Shown here in pieces: positions 54,369 through 63,103 of a DNA stretch of 64,000 nt (position 1 is the stretch's first letter; each line of letters opens with the position of its first letter). The stretch comes from OCS116 sp051531935 (GTDB lineage: Bacteria; Pseudomonadota; Alphaproteobacteria; Rhizobiales; OSC116), in assembly GCA_051531935.1 (NCBI GenBank), contig JAOPTR010000002.1, positions 372,001 through 436,000 on the forward strand, given 5' to 3'. Below the pieces are notes generated by a model. That model was not told where the DNA came from. It did no database searches and saw nothing but the letters and a program-made list of their open reading frames with translations. The position numbers were made by a program, and so were the translations under genes.

Positions 54369-54390
54369 GCGGCGGAGGTTCCTTCGCCGC
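54369..54390 (+). promoter_or_regulatory. GC-rich hairpin before the sigma factor gene
   Basis: GCGGCG pairs with CGCCGC, extended by a G-T and an A-T pair, around a GGTTCC loop. It ends 8 bases before the sigma start codon. The only GGAGG ribosome-like site (54374-54378) lies inside it, so the hairpin could limit translation or, with the following TTCATTTT, reduce transcription. Confidence 0.45.
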
Positions 54391-54398
54391 TTCATTTT

Positions 54399-55712
54399 AT
54401 GGCAAATGTAAAAGATAAAATAACTCAAATCACCAAAGCGGAAACACATTATGTAATGGCCTCGCTTATGGGAAAACTGCGCGATTTGCAATTGTGCGAA
54501 GATAGCTATCAAGATGCTATTATTTCCGCACTGCAAAATTGGCCAATATCTGGAGTGCCGAGTTCACCGCGCGCTTGGCTTATCACAACCGCTCATCGAA
54601 AAGCTCTAGATTTTTTAAAACGTGGACAAAATTTTCGCAGTAAAACAGCATTAATTCAATACGAAACACAACTAAATGCCGAAGAAAACCATTTGAAATG
54701 GAATGAAAAAGTGGACAACCCACATAACATCATGCCCAACCCCCACCTGCCAGACCGTTCAAAAATGGATGATGAGCAGCTTAAGCTTATTTTTATGTGC
54801 TGCCATCCAGCATTAAACCAACAAGCACAAATTGCTCTCTCACTCAAAATCATAGGAGGGTTAACAACCGAAGAAATCGCATCAGCTTTTCTAACTTCAG
54901 AAACAACAATGGCACAGCGTTTAGTGCGTGCAAAACAAAAAATAAAACAGGCAGGAATTGCTTTTAAACTACCAACAAGTGATGATTTAGCAAGCCGTGT
55001 CGGTACCATTTTATCGACCATTTATTTTATCTATAATGAAAGCTATGTTGCCACCAACAGTCAAAAGCTCACAAATGTAAATTTGGCCGATGAAGCTATT
55101 TTACTTTGCCAAAATGTTTGTCATTTCATGCCCAAAAGTGCCGAAGCAAAAGGGCTACTAGCCCTCATTATGTTACAGCTGGCCCGCTTAAATGCGCGTG
55201 TAGATGGTGATGGATGCTTTGTTCCACTAGAAAATCAAGACCGAAACCTTTGGAATGCGGATAAAATATCACAAGGCAAACAACTGGTCATCACAGCATT
55301 GACTATGGGAGATATTGGCAAATACCAATTACTCGCTGCCATAAATAGTTGCCATGCCGATGCTAAAACATATGCAGATACCGATTGGCTACAAATCAAA
55401 TTATTATATTCTCAGCTTTACCAAATTGAGCCTAGCCCTATAATATTGCTAAACATTATCGTTTCACAAAGCCAAACAGACGTTAAAAACGCCGAATTAC
55501 AAGCCGAAATGCTCACCCAATTGGAGCAAGTTCAAAGACATAAAAAACTAGATAATTATCAACCTCTCTACGCAGTTAAAGCCGATTTCCTCATGCGCTT
55601 AAACCGTAATTCCGAAGCAATAACGACACTAGACAAAGCAATTTCCCTCACACATAATCAAATAGAAATTGACTATTTAACCCAAAAACGTGATGATTTA
55701 TGCCTAAATTAG
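54399..55712 (+). CDS. ECF42-like RNA polymerase sigma factor with C-terminal TPR extension
   Basis: The 437-residue sigma factor has region 2 (about 15-90; DSYQDAIISALQNWP and SSPRAWLITTAHRKALDFL), region 4 (about 125-185; LSLKIIGGLTTEEIASAFL, then TSETTMAQRLVRAKQKI) and a long C-terminal TPR-like extension (190-437). This length and the adjoining DGPF protein define the ECF42 group, in which the C-terminal domain and not an anti-sigma factor is thought to set activity. No anti-sigma gene is present. It overlaps the PfpI gene by 13 bases. Confidence 0.92.
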   Translation: MANVKDKITQITKAETHYVMASLMGKLRDLQLCEDSYQDAIISALQNWPISGVPSSPRAWLITTAHRKALDFLKRGQNFRSKTALIQYETQLNAEENHLKWNEKVDNPHNIMPNPHLPDRSKMDDEQLKLIFMCCHPALNQQAQIALSLKIIGGLTTEEIASAFLTSETTMAQRLVRAKQKIKQAGIAFKLPTSDDLASRVGTILSTIYFIYNESYVATNSQKLTNVNLADEAILLCQNVCHFMPKSAEAKGLLALIMLQLARLNARVDGDGCFVPLENQDRNLWNADKISQGKQLVITALTMGDIGKYQLLAAINSCHADAKTYADTDWLQIKLLYSQLYQIEPSPIILLNIIVSQSQTDVKNAELQAEMLTQLEQVQRHKKLDNYQPLYAVKADFLMRLNRNSEAITTLDKAISLTHNQIEIDYLTQKRDDLCLN

Positions 55713-56269
55713 CCATTATTTTGACAGAAGAATATGCCGATTGGGAGTTCGCACCTATCGCAACAATCTCCAGAGAATTCTACCAATACGAGGTTCATAT
55801 AGCCTCTCCGAATGCTTCGGTTGTAAAAGGCATTTCGGGCATTTCTTCTCAACCAGATTACAGAATGGAAGACATTAAACCATCAGAATATGATGCACTC
55901 ATTCTCATTGGCGGGAAGATTTGGGAGGGTGATAACCCGCCGAATTTAACACCATTGCTCAAGCAATTTTTGGCTGCCAATAAATTAGTAGCTGGCATAT
56001 GCGGTGCCACTCTAGCGTTGGCACGTGCAGATTTACTGGATGATCGAGTACATACAAGCAATGAAACTAATTATATTGGTAAATATATAGCTAGCTATTC
56101 TGGACATGCTAAATATATCCAAACAAATGGTGCCATTTGTGATCGAAATGTCATTTCAGCAGGAGGATTTTCACCACATCAATTTGCAGCAGAGATTTTT
56201 AAATTCCTAGGAATGCTGGATGCAGATGTGACGGATTATCTAAAAAGTTTGGGTGCTGAATTTACCTAA
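55700..56269 (+). CDS. DJ-1/PfpI family protein
   Basis: The 189-residue flavodoxin-like fold protein has the nucleophile elbow GICGATLALA (Cys101), an acidic residue in EEYADWEFAP near Glu16 and the ILIGGKIWEG loop. DJ-1/PfpI proteins include glyoxalases, chaperone-like proteins, hydratases and peptidases; this one resembles the type 1 amidotransferase-like subgroup. It starts inside the sigma gene (13-base overlap), so it belongs to the ECF42 operon. It ends by overlapping the LysR gene (opposite strand) by 4 bases. Confidence 0.88.
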   Translation: MPKLAIILTEEYADWEFAPIATISREFYQYEVHIASPNASVVKGISGISSQPDYRMEDIKPSEYDALILIGGKIWEGDNPPNLTPLLKQFLAANKLVAGICGATLALARADLLDDRVHTSNETNYIGKYIASYSGHAKYIQTNGAICDRNVISAGGFSPHQFAAEIFKFLGMLDADVTDYLKSLGAEFT

Positions 56270-57117
56270 CCATTAAAATTCCGATAGTCATTCCTTAAAA
56301 ATTCGCCAATCGCATCAATTGCTTTTCTAACGGGAGGGTGGTTTCTTTCATCCTGATGCATCACAAGCCATAAATCTGTTTTTAAGCTTTCTACAAAACT
56401 CTGTTCTCTGACTAACTGTTTAAATGAATCACCAACAAATTTTGGCAGTATCATTTGCGCATGACCTTTTAGAACCAATGGCAAACCAAGCAAAGCATGG
56501 CTCACATTAAAGCTAATTTTATCACTATAATTTTGCATCACATAACGAGCAGTTGGTGTGAGTGCATTTTCACCTATAGCCACCACCCAACTCAAATTAT
56601 CTGGTGTTTCGCGTAGTCTATAAGCGGCATAATTCGTATGACCAATTAATTGTGCTGCGAGCCAAGGTTCAGTGGGTTTGGAGTTACGAATACCAATGTC
56701 TATTTGCTTACGCGCAATGTCTAACCTTGCATCGGTTGCTACAAATTCAGGAATCCAGATGTCGTCCTCAGACCAGTATTTATCAATGTTATTTATCAAT
56801 AACTGCATCGTCCAACTACCAGCAGATATTTTGATACGGCGTTTAATCGGAGAATCATCCCTTCCGATTTGTATTTCTTGACAAGCCAACTCCATTTTCT
56901 CAGCGCGCTCCAATAGGTTCTTGCCCGCGGTTGTGAGTGTGTAACCGCGCGCACCTCGCTCAAATAACCTTTGTTCTAACGAGTGCTCTAAATTTGTCAT
57001 TCTACGGCTTAATGTTGCCGCACTAGATGAAGTGTCCGCAACAGCACCAGCCAATCCTTGACGCCTAGCCACGGCCAAAAACAAATTAAGGTCTTGCCAG
57101 TTTAAAGTTCGTTTCAT
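56266..57117 (-). CDS. LysR-family transcriptional regulator
   Basis: The 283-residue regulator has an N-terminal winged helix (WQDLNLFLAVARRQGLAGAV, then SSSAATLSRRMTNLEHSLEQ, with the typical RLFERGARGYTLT wing) and a LysR substrate domain (90-283). It is divergent from the MFS gene with an 87-base gap and probably controls it. The ligand is unknown. Confidence 0.9.
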   Translation of the reverse strand: MKRTLNWQDLNLFLAVARRQGLAGAVADTSSSAATLSRRMTNLEHSLEQRLFERGARGYTLTTAGKNLLERAEKMELACQEIQIGRDDSPIKRRIKISAGSWTMQLLINNIDKYWSEDDIWIPEFVATDARLDIARKQIDIGIRNSKPTEPWLAAQLIGHTNYAAYRLRETPDNLSWVVAIGENALTPTARYVMQNYSDKISFNVSHALLGLPLVLKGHAQMILPKFVGDSFKQLVREQSFVESLKTDLWLVMHQDERNHPPVRKAIDAIGEFLRNDYRNFNG

Positions 57118-57204
57118 TTTTGCAATCCATATTTCGACATTAAATCATTACTCTACTTAAAAACTATAGTATTTTTCTGTTTCGTTTACAAATGGGGTTT
57201 AAAA

Positions 57205-58335
57205 ATGAAATTAGAAAAAATAGATCAAGCCCGATATGCCGTTGCAGCGGCTTTTCTTTTGGGTGGTATAAGTGTGGGTTTGTGGTTCGTGCATATCCCC
57301 ATTGTTAGTCAACGGCTAGATTTAACAACATCTATGCTAGGATTGGTATTTTTTACGATTGCAATTGGCGCCGTCATTGCACAATTGTCTACGGGTTTTG
57401 TCATTTCCAATATTGGTAAAAGGTTGGCAACTTCAATCTCCTTGCCCATCCTACTAACTTGCAGCATTCTGCCAATCGCAGCTCATACCTTAATATTTTT
57501 GTTTATAGCTGCTTTTATTTTTGGGTTGTCCGCTGGTTTTTATAACATCACAATAAATATGCAAGCCAGTCAAATTCAGGCAGAACGGGAACTGCCAACA
57601 ATGTCATTTTTCCATGGTTTTTTTAGTTTAGGCGGATTAATTGCGGCAATACTCGGTAGTTTTATCATTTCAAATGGGTGGGCAGATGGCACTGGCGCAG
57701 GCATCCTCGCTATTGTCATGTTGATTGCAACAGTATATTTTGTTAAATACTATTTAGTTCCATCAACTCATGGAGTAAAAAACGCTTCTAAAACAGGATT
57801 CAATTGGCCGAATAAAGCTATTTTGGCCCTCGCGGCGATGTCATTTGCGTGCCAAATGGTTGAAGGCGCCATCGGCGATTGGAGCGCTCTTTTCCTTATT
57901 ACAATTAAAAATTCATCTCCCGCCGATGCAACAATTGGTTATGCTGCGCTGTCAATTGCCATGGCAAGCATCCGCTTCGCTGGTGCGGCCATCATCAATA
58001 AAACAAGTGAGGTATTTGTGCTCGCAGGGGGCGGTGTTTTCATTATTCTGGGTGTCATTATTACTGTTGCATCACCTTGGGCTGCTCTAAGTGCAGTGGG
58101 CTTTTTTGTCATTGGAGTTGGCACAGCCAATGCATTTCCTGTTTTACTAGGTATGGCAGGACGCAGTTCAGATTTTGGGCTTACTGTCACCGCCACAATT
58201 GGGCAGATGGGGCTAATCATTGGCCCCACCATTATCGGTTTTATTGCCGATGCCTATAATCTATCCTTCGGCATTGGTTTTCTTGCGGTTATGGCGGTTG
58301 TCCTAATCACTTTAAGTGTGAGCTACAAGCGCTAA
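57205..58335 (+). CDS. Major facilitator superfamily transporter (YbjJ/FucP-like)
   Basis: The 376-residue protein has about twelve membrane helices. The first half has ISVGLWFVHIPIVSQRLDL and GLSAGFYNITINMQASQIQA, the second CQMVEGAIGDWSALFL; these match the YbjJ-like subgroup of FucP-related transporters. The EGAIGDWSA segment in helix 7 is conserved in that subgroup. The substrate is unknown. The divergent LysR gene is the likely regulator. It converges on cysK with 3 bases between stops. Confidence 0.87.
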   Translation: MKLEKIDQARYAVAAAFLLGGISVGLWFVHIPIVSQRLDLTTSMLGLVFFTIAIGAVIAQLSTGFVISNIGKRLATSISLPILLTCSILPIAAHTLIFLFIAAFIFGLSAGFYNITINMQASQIQAERELPTMSFFHGFFSLGGLIAAILGSFIISNGWADGTGAGILAIVMLIATVYFVKYYLVPSTHGVKNASKTGFNWPNKAILALAAMSFACQMVEGAIGDWSALFLITIKNSSPADATIGYAALSIAMASIRFAGAAIINKTSEVFVLAGGGVFIILGVIITVASPWAALSAVGFFVIGVGTANAFPVLLGMAGRSSDFGLTVTATIGQMGLIIGPTIIGFIADAYNLSFGIGFLAVMAVVLITLSVSYKR

Positions 58336-58338
58336 CCA

Positions 58339-59343
58339 CTACATCCATTCAGGCACAGGCAGTTCTTTTTCGGCCAAGAAAGTAGGGTTAAACAATTTGC
58401 TTTGGTAGCGGTTACCATAGTCAGCCAAAACCGTTACAATGCGATGGCCTGGGCCCATTTCTTCGGCTAATTTGACAGCCGCAGCTAGGTTTATGCCAGA
58501 TGAACCGCCAAGCGTAAGGCCCTCTTCTTGCACCAGATCAAAAATAATGTTCAACGCGTCCGCATCAGGAATCTGATAGCTAAAATCAGGAGTAAAGCCT
58601 TCTAAATTTGCGGTTATTCTGCCCTGCCCGATGCCTTCAGTAATAGAACCACCACTCGATGCTAATTCACCGGTTGTGTAATGCGAATGAAGCGCTGCGC
58701 CAAATGGGTCGGCCAACGCAACCTTAATGTCGGCATTATGCTCTTTCAAGCCAAAGCTTGTGCCTGCCAATGTGCCGCCTGTGCCTACTGCCGCCACAAA
58801 ACCATCCACCTTACCGTCTAAATCGTTCCAAATTTCTTGGGCAGTGGTTTCTATATGCGCTTGGCGATTGGCAATATTATCAAATTGGTTTGCCCAAATT
58901 GCGCCATTGGGGTCTGTTTCGGCCAGTTGAGCTGCAAGACGGCCTGAATATTTCACGTAATTGTCAGGGTTTTTATAGGGTACAGCAGGAACTTCAATTA
59001 ATTTAGCACCACCTAACCGCAAGGCATCTTTCTTTTCTTGGCTTTGGGTTTCGGGTATCACAATCACCGTGTTAAAGCCCATGGCTTTTGCCACCATGGT
59101 TAAACCAATGCCAGTATTGCCAGCAGTGCCCTCTACAATGGTACCACCCTTGCGCAATTTACCCTGTTTAATGGCATCTAATATAATATAGAGAGCAGCC
59201 CGATCTTTAACCGATTGCCCAGGGTTTAGAAATTCAGCTTTACCCAAAATCTCACAACCTGTTTGTTCAGATATCTTGCCGAGTTTTACCAAAGGCGTAT
59301 TGCCAATGAGATCAATTATATTATTGCTAAATTCCAATGCCAT
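58339..59343 (-). CDS. cysK: Cysteine synthase A (O-acetylserine sulfhydrylase)
   Basis: The 334-residue PLP enzyme replaces the acetoxy group of O-acetylserine with sulfide. The PLP lysine is Lys46 in GQSVKDRAAL; the substrate loop is EGTAGNTGIGLTM (TAGN where most CysK have TSGN, a variant common in alphaproteobacteria); the phosphate loop is GTGGTLAGTS. The C-terminus ends in VPEWM. A 17-bp palindrome lies 14 bases before the start and a longer inverted repeat further up. Confidence 0.94.
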   Translation of the reverse strand: MALEFSNNIIDLIGNTPLVKLGKISEQTGCEILGKAEFLNPGQSVKDRAALYIILDAIKQGKLRKGGTIVEGTAGNTGIGLTMVAKAMGFNTVIVIPETQSQEKKDALRLGGAKLIEVPAVPYKNPDNYVKYSGRLAAQLAETDPNGAIWANQFDNIANRQAHIETTAQEIWNDLDGKVDGFVAAVGTGGTLAGTSFGLKEHNADIKVALADPFGAALHSHYTTGELASSGGSITEGIGQGRITANLEGFTPDFSYQIPDADALNIIFDLVQEEGLTLGGSSGINLAAAVKLAEEMGPGHRIVTVLADYGNRYQSKLFNPTFLAEKELPVPEWM

Positions 59344-59356
59344 ATCATCACCTATT

Positions 59357-59373
59357 TACATTTCAAAAATGTA
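59357..59373. promoter_or_regulatory. 17-bp palindrome upstream of cysK
   Basis: TACATTT-CAA-AAATGTA: perfect 7-bp arms, ending 14 bases before the cysK start codon. It is the same motif as at 14422-14438 upstream of gatC. Confidence 0.4.
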
Positions 59374-59479
59374 TTTTAATTTAAATAGCCATAATATAGT
59401 GTAATTTATAAAAAACAAGTCAAATATTTGTGACAATTTTAATCATAAGATTCATAGGTTGGCAATTTATCTTCAACTC

Positions 59480-59519
59480 GCCAGCAAGCAAATTATCTGT
59501 AAGTGCCTTGCTTGTTGGC
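59480..59519. repeat. 12-bp inverted repeat between cysK and the PAS-LuxR gene
   Basis: GCCAGCAAGCAA / TTGCTTGTTGGC, one G-T pair, around a 16-base loop. No T-run on either strand follows the stem closely. It may be a factor-assisted terminator of the PAS-LuxR gene or a binding site for cysK control. Confidence 0.5.
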
Positions 59520-59600
59520 AAAAACATGGCTTTTGGTGGTTTTATTGGTAAATATATATAAATCATAGCTCGCTTGCTCGCGAACCCTGTTCAACATTGC

Positions 59601-60146
59601 TTAACCATCATATCTTTGACGTTCAAACCATGCGATTAATTGCGCGGCATTTTTCACTGAAATTTGTTTCATAATTCTCGCACGGTGCATTTCTATGGTG
59701 CGCGCAGATAAACCCAATTCAATTGCAATTTCACGATTCACCTTACCTTGCGCAACTAAGGTAATAATTTGCATTTGCCTGTCGGTGAGCTTATGACGGT
59801 TATGCTCAACCACACGATTTAGTGGCTCAAAACAATATAATGCAGCGGCAAATGGGTCCTTAGCGTGGCTAGATTGCCCGCGTACCCGACACCAAAATCG
59901 CGATTGGTTGTGGTGGCGCATAATCCGCTCATCATAATAAGATTTTTTATCGCTCATATTGGTTTGCCACATTTCACCAGTGCGCAAAAAATCATTAAAT
60001 TGCGGGTAAAGAATATGAAAACCAATATCCTTTAATTCCTCGCGTTCATACCCAAAAAGCAGAGCAAATTCTGGGTTACAATCTCGGATAATCCTGTGGG
60101 TGGCATAAACCATGGGCACGGGTATTTCATCCAAATTAAATTGCAT
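59601..60146 (-). CDS. PAS-LuxR transcriptional regulator
   Basis: The 181-residue regulator has an N-terminal PAS domain (about 5-105; IRDCNPEFALLFGYEREELK) and a C-terminal LuxR-type helix-turn-helix (LTDRQMQIITLVAQGKVNRE, then IAIELGLSARTIEMHRARIM). It has no receiver domain, so it may respond to a ligand or redox change through the PAS. It is divergent from the thiolase-scoAB operon over 96 bases and probably controls it. Confidence 0.88.
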   Translation of the reverse strand: MQFNLDEIPVPMVYATHRIIRDCNPEFALLFGYEREELKDIGFHILYPQFNDFLRTGEMWQTNMSDKKSYYDERIMRHHNQSRFWCRVRGQSSHAKDPFAAALYCFEPLNRVVEHNRHKLTDRQMQIITLVAQGKVNREIAIELGLSARTIEMHRARIMKQISVKNAAQLIAWFERQRYDG

Positions 60147-60172
60147 AATTCATCTCTCGCAGTGGGGCATAC

Positions 60173-60184
60173 AGTATAAATACT
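60173..60184. promoter_or_regulatory. Candidate PAS-LuxR operator
   Basis: AGTATAAATACT, a perfect 12-bp palindrome in the middle of the 96-base divergent region between the PAS-LuxR gene and the thiolase operon. Both the position and the short symmetric form fit a LuxR-type site. Confidence 0.35.
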
Positions 60185-60242
60185 ACTTTTATCAAAATAA
60201 GTCAAAGCCTATGCTCAACCTATATTTATCTGGGAGGTTTAA

Positions 60243-61433
60243 ATGACAGACACAAAATCAGATCCAATCGTTATCGTAAGTTATGCGCGTACACCATTAG
60301 GTGCTTTTCAAGGCAGCCTAAGCAGCCTTGCCGCACCTGAACTTGGTTCCATCGTCATCAAATCCGCGTTAGAACGTGGCAATATTGATGTAAATGATGT
60401 TTCCGAAATTTATATGGGCAATGTGTTAAGCGCAGGCCTAAAACAAGCCCCTGCCCGCCAAGCAGCATTAGGTGCAGGCCTTAACAAATCAGTACCATCA
60501 ACAACCGTAAGTAAAGTATGCGGCTCTGGCCTCAAAGCCGTAATGTTGGCCTATGATGGGCTGCATGTCCGCACAGGCGAAATTGTCATTGCTGGCGGTA
60601 TGGAAAGTATGAGCAACGCGCCTTATCTTTTACCAAATGCCCGCGCAGGTATGCGTTTTGGCCATGGTCAAGTGATAGATCACATGGCATATGATGGTCT
60701 GGAGAATGCTTATGACGGCCAATCAATGGGCATCTTTGCCGAAGCCACGGTCGATAAATACGAATTCACACGTGAGGAGCAAGATGCATATGCCATACGT
60801 TCCCTCGCCCGCGCATCCGAAGCACAATCAAGCGGTGCATTTGAAGGCGAAATTACCCCTGTAAGCATCAAAAGCCGCAAAGGCGAAGTGATTGTAAATG
60901 CCGATGAAGGCCCACAGAAAGCCAAACCCGAAAAAATTCCTAATCTACGCCCTGCATTTAAAAAAGACGGTTCGGTTACAGCCGCAAATTCTAGCTCGAT
61001 TAACGATGGCGCAGCGGCATTGGTGCTTATGCGCGCTTCGACAGCCAAAGAAAAAGGCCTGACACCAATTTGTGAAATTGTCGGCACTAAAAGTTATGCT
61101 CAAGAGCCTGAATGGTTTACAACCGCACCAGTTTGCGCCATTAAACGTTTGCTAAACGAGCTCGATTGGAAAGCAAGTGATGTCGATTTATTTGAGATTA
61201 ACGAAGCCTTTGCCTGCGTGGCCATGGCAGCCATTAAGAGTTTAGACCTAGATGAAGATAAAGTGAATGTAAATGGTGGTGCAACAGCCATTGGGCATCC
61301 GATTGGCGCATCAGGCGCACGTATATTGGTTACCCTCATCCATGCTCTTAAAACCCGCAATAAATCAACAGGCATTGCCTCACTTTGCATTGGTGGTGGT
61401 GAAGCGGTTGCCCTCGGCGTGAGGATGTTATAA
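60243..61433 (+). CDS. Acetyl-CoA acetyltransferase (thiolase)
   Basis: The 396-residue thiolase condenses or cleaves acetoacetyl-CoA. The acyl-accepting Cys93 lies in KVCGSGLKAVM, the His in GGATAIGHPIGASGAR and the second Cys in LCIGGGEAVAL. The ribosome site is GGGAGG. The operon with scoA and scoB shows a role in acetoacetate/ketone body use, perhaps from stored poly-hydroxybutyrate, rather than long-chain fatty-acid oxidation. The stop overlaps the scoA start (TAATG). Confidence 0.95.
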   Translation: MTDTKSDPIVIVSYARTPLGAFQGSLSSLAAPELGSIVIKSALERGNIDVNDVSEIYMGNVLSAGLKQAPARQAALGAGLNKSVPSTTVSKVCGSGLKAVMLAYDGLHVRTGEIVIAGGMESMSNAPYLLPNARAGMRFGHGQVIDHMAYDGLENAYDGQSMGIFAEATVDKYEFTREEQDAYAIRSLARASEAQSSGAFEGEITPVSIKSRKGEVIVNADEGPQKAKPEKIPNLRPAFKKDGSVTAANSSSINDGAAALVLMRASTAKEKGLTPICEIVGTKSYAQEPEWFTTAPVCAIKRLLNELDWKASDVDLFEINEAFACVAMAAIKSLDLDEDKVNVNGGATAIGHPIGASGARILVTLIHALKTRNKSTGIASLCIGGGEAVALGVRML

Positions 61434-62125
61434 TGAAAAAAATCTATTCAAATGCCGATGATGCGTTGGCTGAATGCTTGTTTGATGGCATGACCATAGC
61501 CGTTGGTGGATTTGGTCTGTGCGGCATTCCCGAAAACCTCATCACTGCCATCACCCGCACAGGCGTTAAAAACCTAACTGTCGCTTCTAACAATGCTGGT
61601 GTCGATAATTTTGGCCTTGGTGAGTTACTCGCCACCCGCCAAATTAGCAAAATGATTTCATCTTATGTTGGCGAAAATGCCGAATTCATGCGCCAATATC
61701 TTTCTGGTGAGTTGGAATTAGAATTTAACCCGCAAGGTACATTAGCCGAGCGGATGCGCGCAGGTGGCGCAGGCATACCTGGTTTTTACACCAAAACGGG
61801 CGTTGGCACCGTCATTGCCGAAGGTAAAGAACATAAGGACTTTGATGGCGTCACTTACATATTAGAAACAGCCATTAAAGCCGATCTTTCACTTGTTAAA
61901 GCATGGAAAGCCGATAGTTTTGGTAATCTCATATACCGTAAAACCGCGCGTAATTTCAATCCTTTGGCAGCGACATGTGGTAAAGTCTGCATCGCAGAGG
62001 TCGAAGAAATTGTGCCAGATGGCAGCTTAAACCCCGATTTAATTCACACACCGAGCATTTATGTGCATCGCCTCATCCAAGGCGAACACGAAAAACGCAT
62101 CGAACAACGCACAATTTCGGCATAG
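61433..62125 (+). CDS. scoA: 3-oxoacid CoA-transferase subunit A
   Basis: The 230-residue alpha subunit of succinyl-CoA:3-ketoacid CoA-transferase (or acetate-acetoacetate transferase) has the glycine-rich GGFGLCGIPENLI loop and GAGIPGFYTKTGVGTVIAEG, both diagnostic. It starts within the thiolase stop (TAATG). The subunit moves CoA onto acetoacetate together with the beta subunit 15 bases downstream. Confidence 0.94.
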   Translation: MKKIYSNADDALAECLFDGMTIAVGGFGLCGIPENLITAITRTGVKNLTVASNNAGVDNFGLGELLATRQISKMISSYVGENAEFMRQYLSGELELEFNPQGTLAERMRAGGAGIPGFYTKTGVGTVIAEGKEHKDFDGVTYILETAIKADLSLVKAWKADSFGNLIYRKTARNFNPLAATCGKVCIAEVEEIVPDGSLNPDLIHTPSIYVHRLIQGEHEKRIEQRTISA

Positions 62126-62140
62126 CTTGGAAGGTATATT

Positions 62141-62767
62141 ATGACTTGGGATAGAAACCAAATGGCAGCAAAAGCTGCGCTAGAACTTAAAGACGGCATG
62201 TATGTAAATTTGGGCATTGGTATACCCACATTGGTGAGTAATTACATACCAGAAGGTGTTGATGTCACACTGCAATCGGAAAATGGTATGTTGGGCATGG
62301 GCGCATTCCCAACCGAAGATACAATCGATGCCGATTTAATCAATGCAGGCAAACAAACCATAACTGAGCTGGACCGCACGTCATTTTTTGACAGTGCAGA
62401 AAGCTTTGCCATGATACGTGGCGGCAAAATAGACATGGCAATTCTAGGCGCAATGGAAGTTGCTCAAAATGGCGACCTAGCCAACTGGATGATACCTGGG
62501 AAATTGGTAAAAGGCATGGGCGGCGCTATGGACTTAGTGGCAGGTGTTAACCGCGTGGTGGTGATTATGGATCATACCAACAAAAAAGGTGAACCAAAAC
62601 TGCTAAAAAATTGTACATTGCCATTAACAGGCAAAAATGTTGTCGATCGCATCATCACTAATTATGGTATTTTTGATGTGACAGAAAATGGCCTCAAAAT
62701 CATCGAGTTGGCTGATAATGTAACAAAGGCAGAGGTTGAATCTGTCACCGAAGCCGCACTCATTTAG
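62141..62767 (+). CDS. scoB: 3-oxoacid CoA-transferase subunit B
   Basis: The 208-residue beta subunit carries the catalytic Glu47 in LQSENGMLGMGAFP, which forms the glutamyl-CoA intermediate, and the GIGIPTLVSNYIP and GKNVVDRIITNYGIF segments. AAGGTATATT before the ATG is the ribosome site. It is the last gene of the thiolase-scoA-scoB operon. Confidence 0.94.
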   Translation: MTWDRNQMAAKAALELKDGMYVNLGIGIPTLVSNYIPEGVDVTLQSENGMLGMGAFPTEDTIDADLINAGKQTITELDRTSFFDSAESFAMIRGGKIDMAILGAMEVAQNGDLANWMIPGKLVKGMGGAMDLVAGVNRVVVIMDHTNKKGEPKLLKNCTLPLTGKNVVDRIITNYGIFDVTENGLKIIELADNVTKAEVESVTEAALI

Positions 62768-63048
62768 CATTTGATTATTCCGAATGAGTAAGTAAATACA
62801 TCAACGATTTTTCAAACAGTTGGGCACCATGAATAGATTGTGCCCTTCTGTGCGAATGAAATTAGTAGCCATAGTCGCACGGACGCTATGACGCAAAACC
62901 AAACAATTGTTTAACAACTTGAATAAACCTAAGTAACGCTTTATGCCTAGATAATAAGTTTTATCGGAGACTTCTTTGTGCGGGTGACCTCTGTCAGTCT
63001 ATAACTTGTCTCCCACTTGAATACTAGCGATCACTAAGGAAGTTTTCA
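62768..63048. other. Noncoding region with several inverted repeats
   Basis: Between scoB and the mscS region lie GGGCAC/GTGCCC (62822-62845), GTGCGA/TCGCAC (62850-62880), CATAG/CTATG (62870-62890) and the perfect palindrome AAACAATTGTTT (62901-62912). None is followed by a clear T-run. The GGGCAC hairpin may end scoB transcription. No open frame or promoter was recognised in the remainder, except the AAGGAAG ribosome-like site at 63036-63042. Confidence 0.45.
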
Positions 63049-63103
63049 ATGCAGTTCGGAGAAATTTGTTTCAACCTTTACCGAATGGGCATTTCGGCAC
63101 ACA

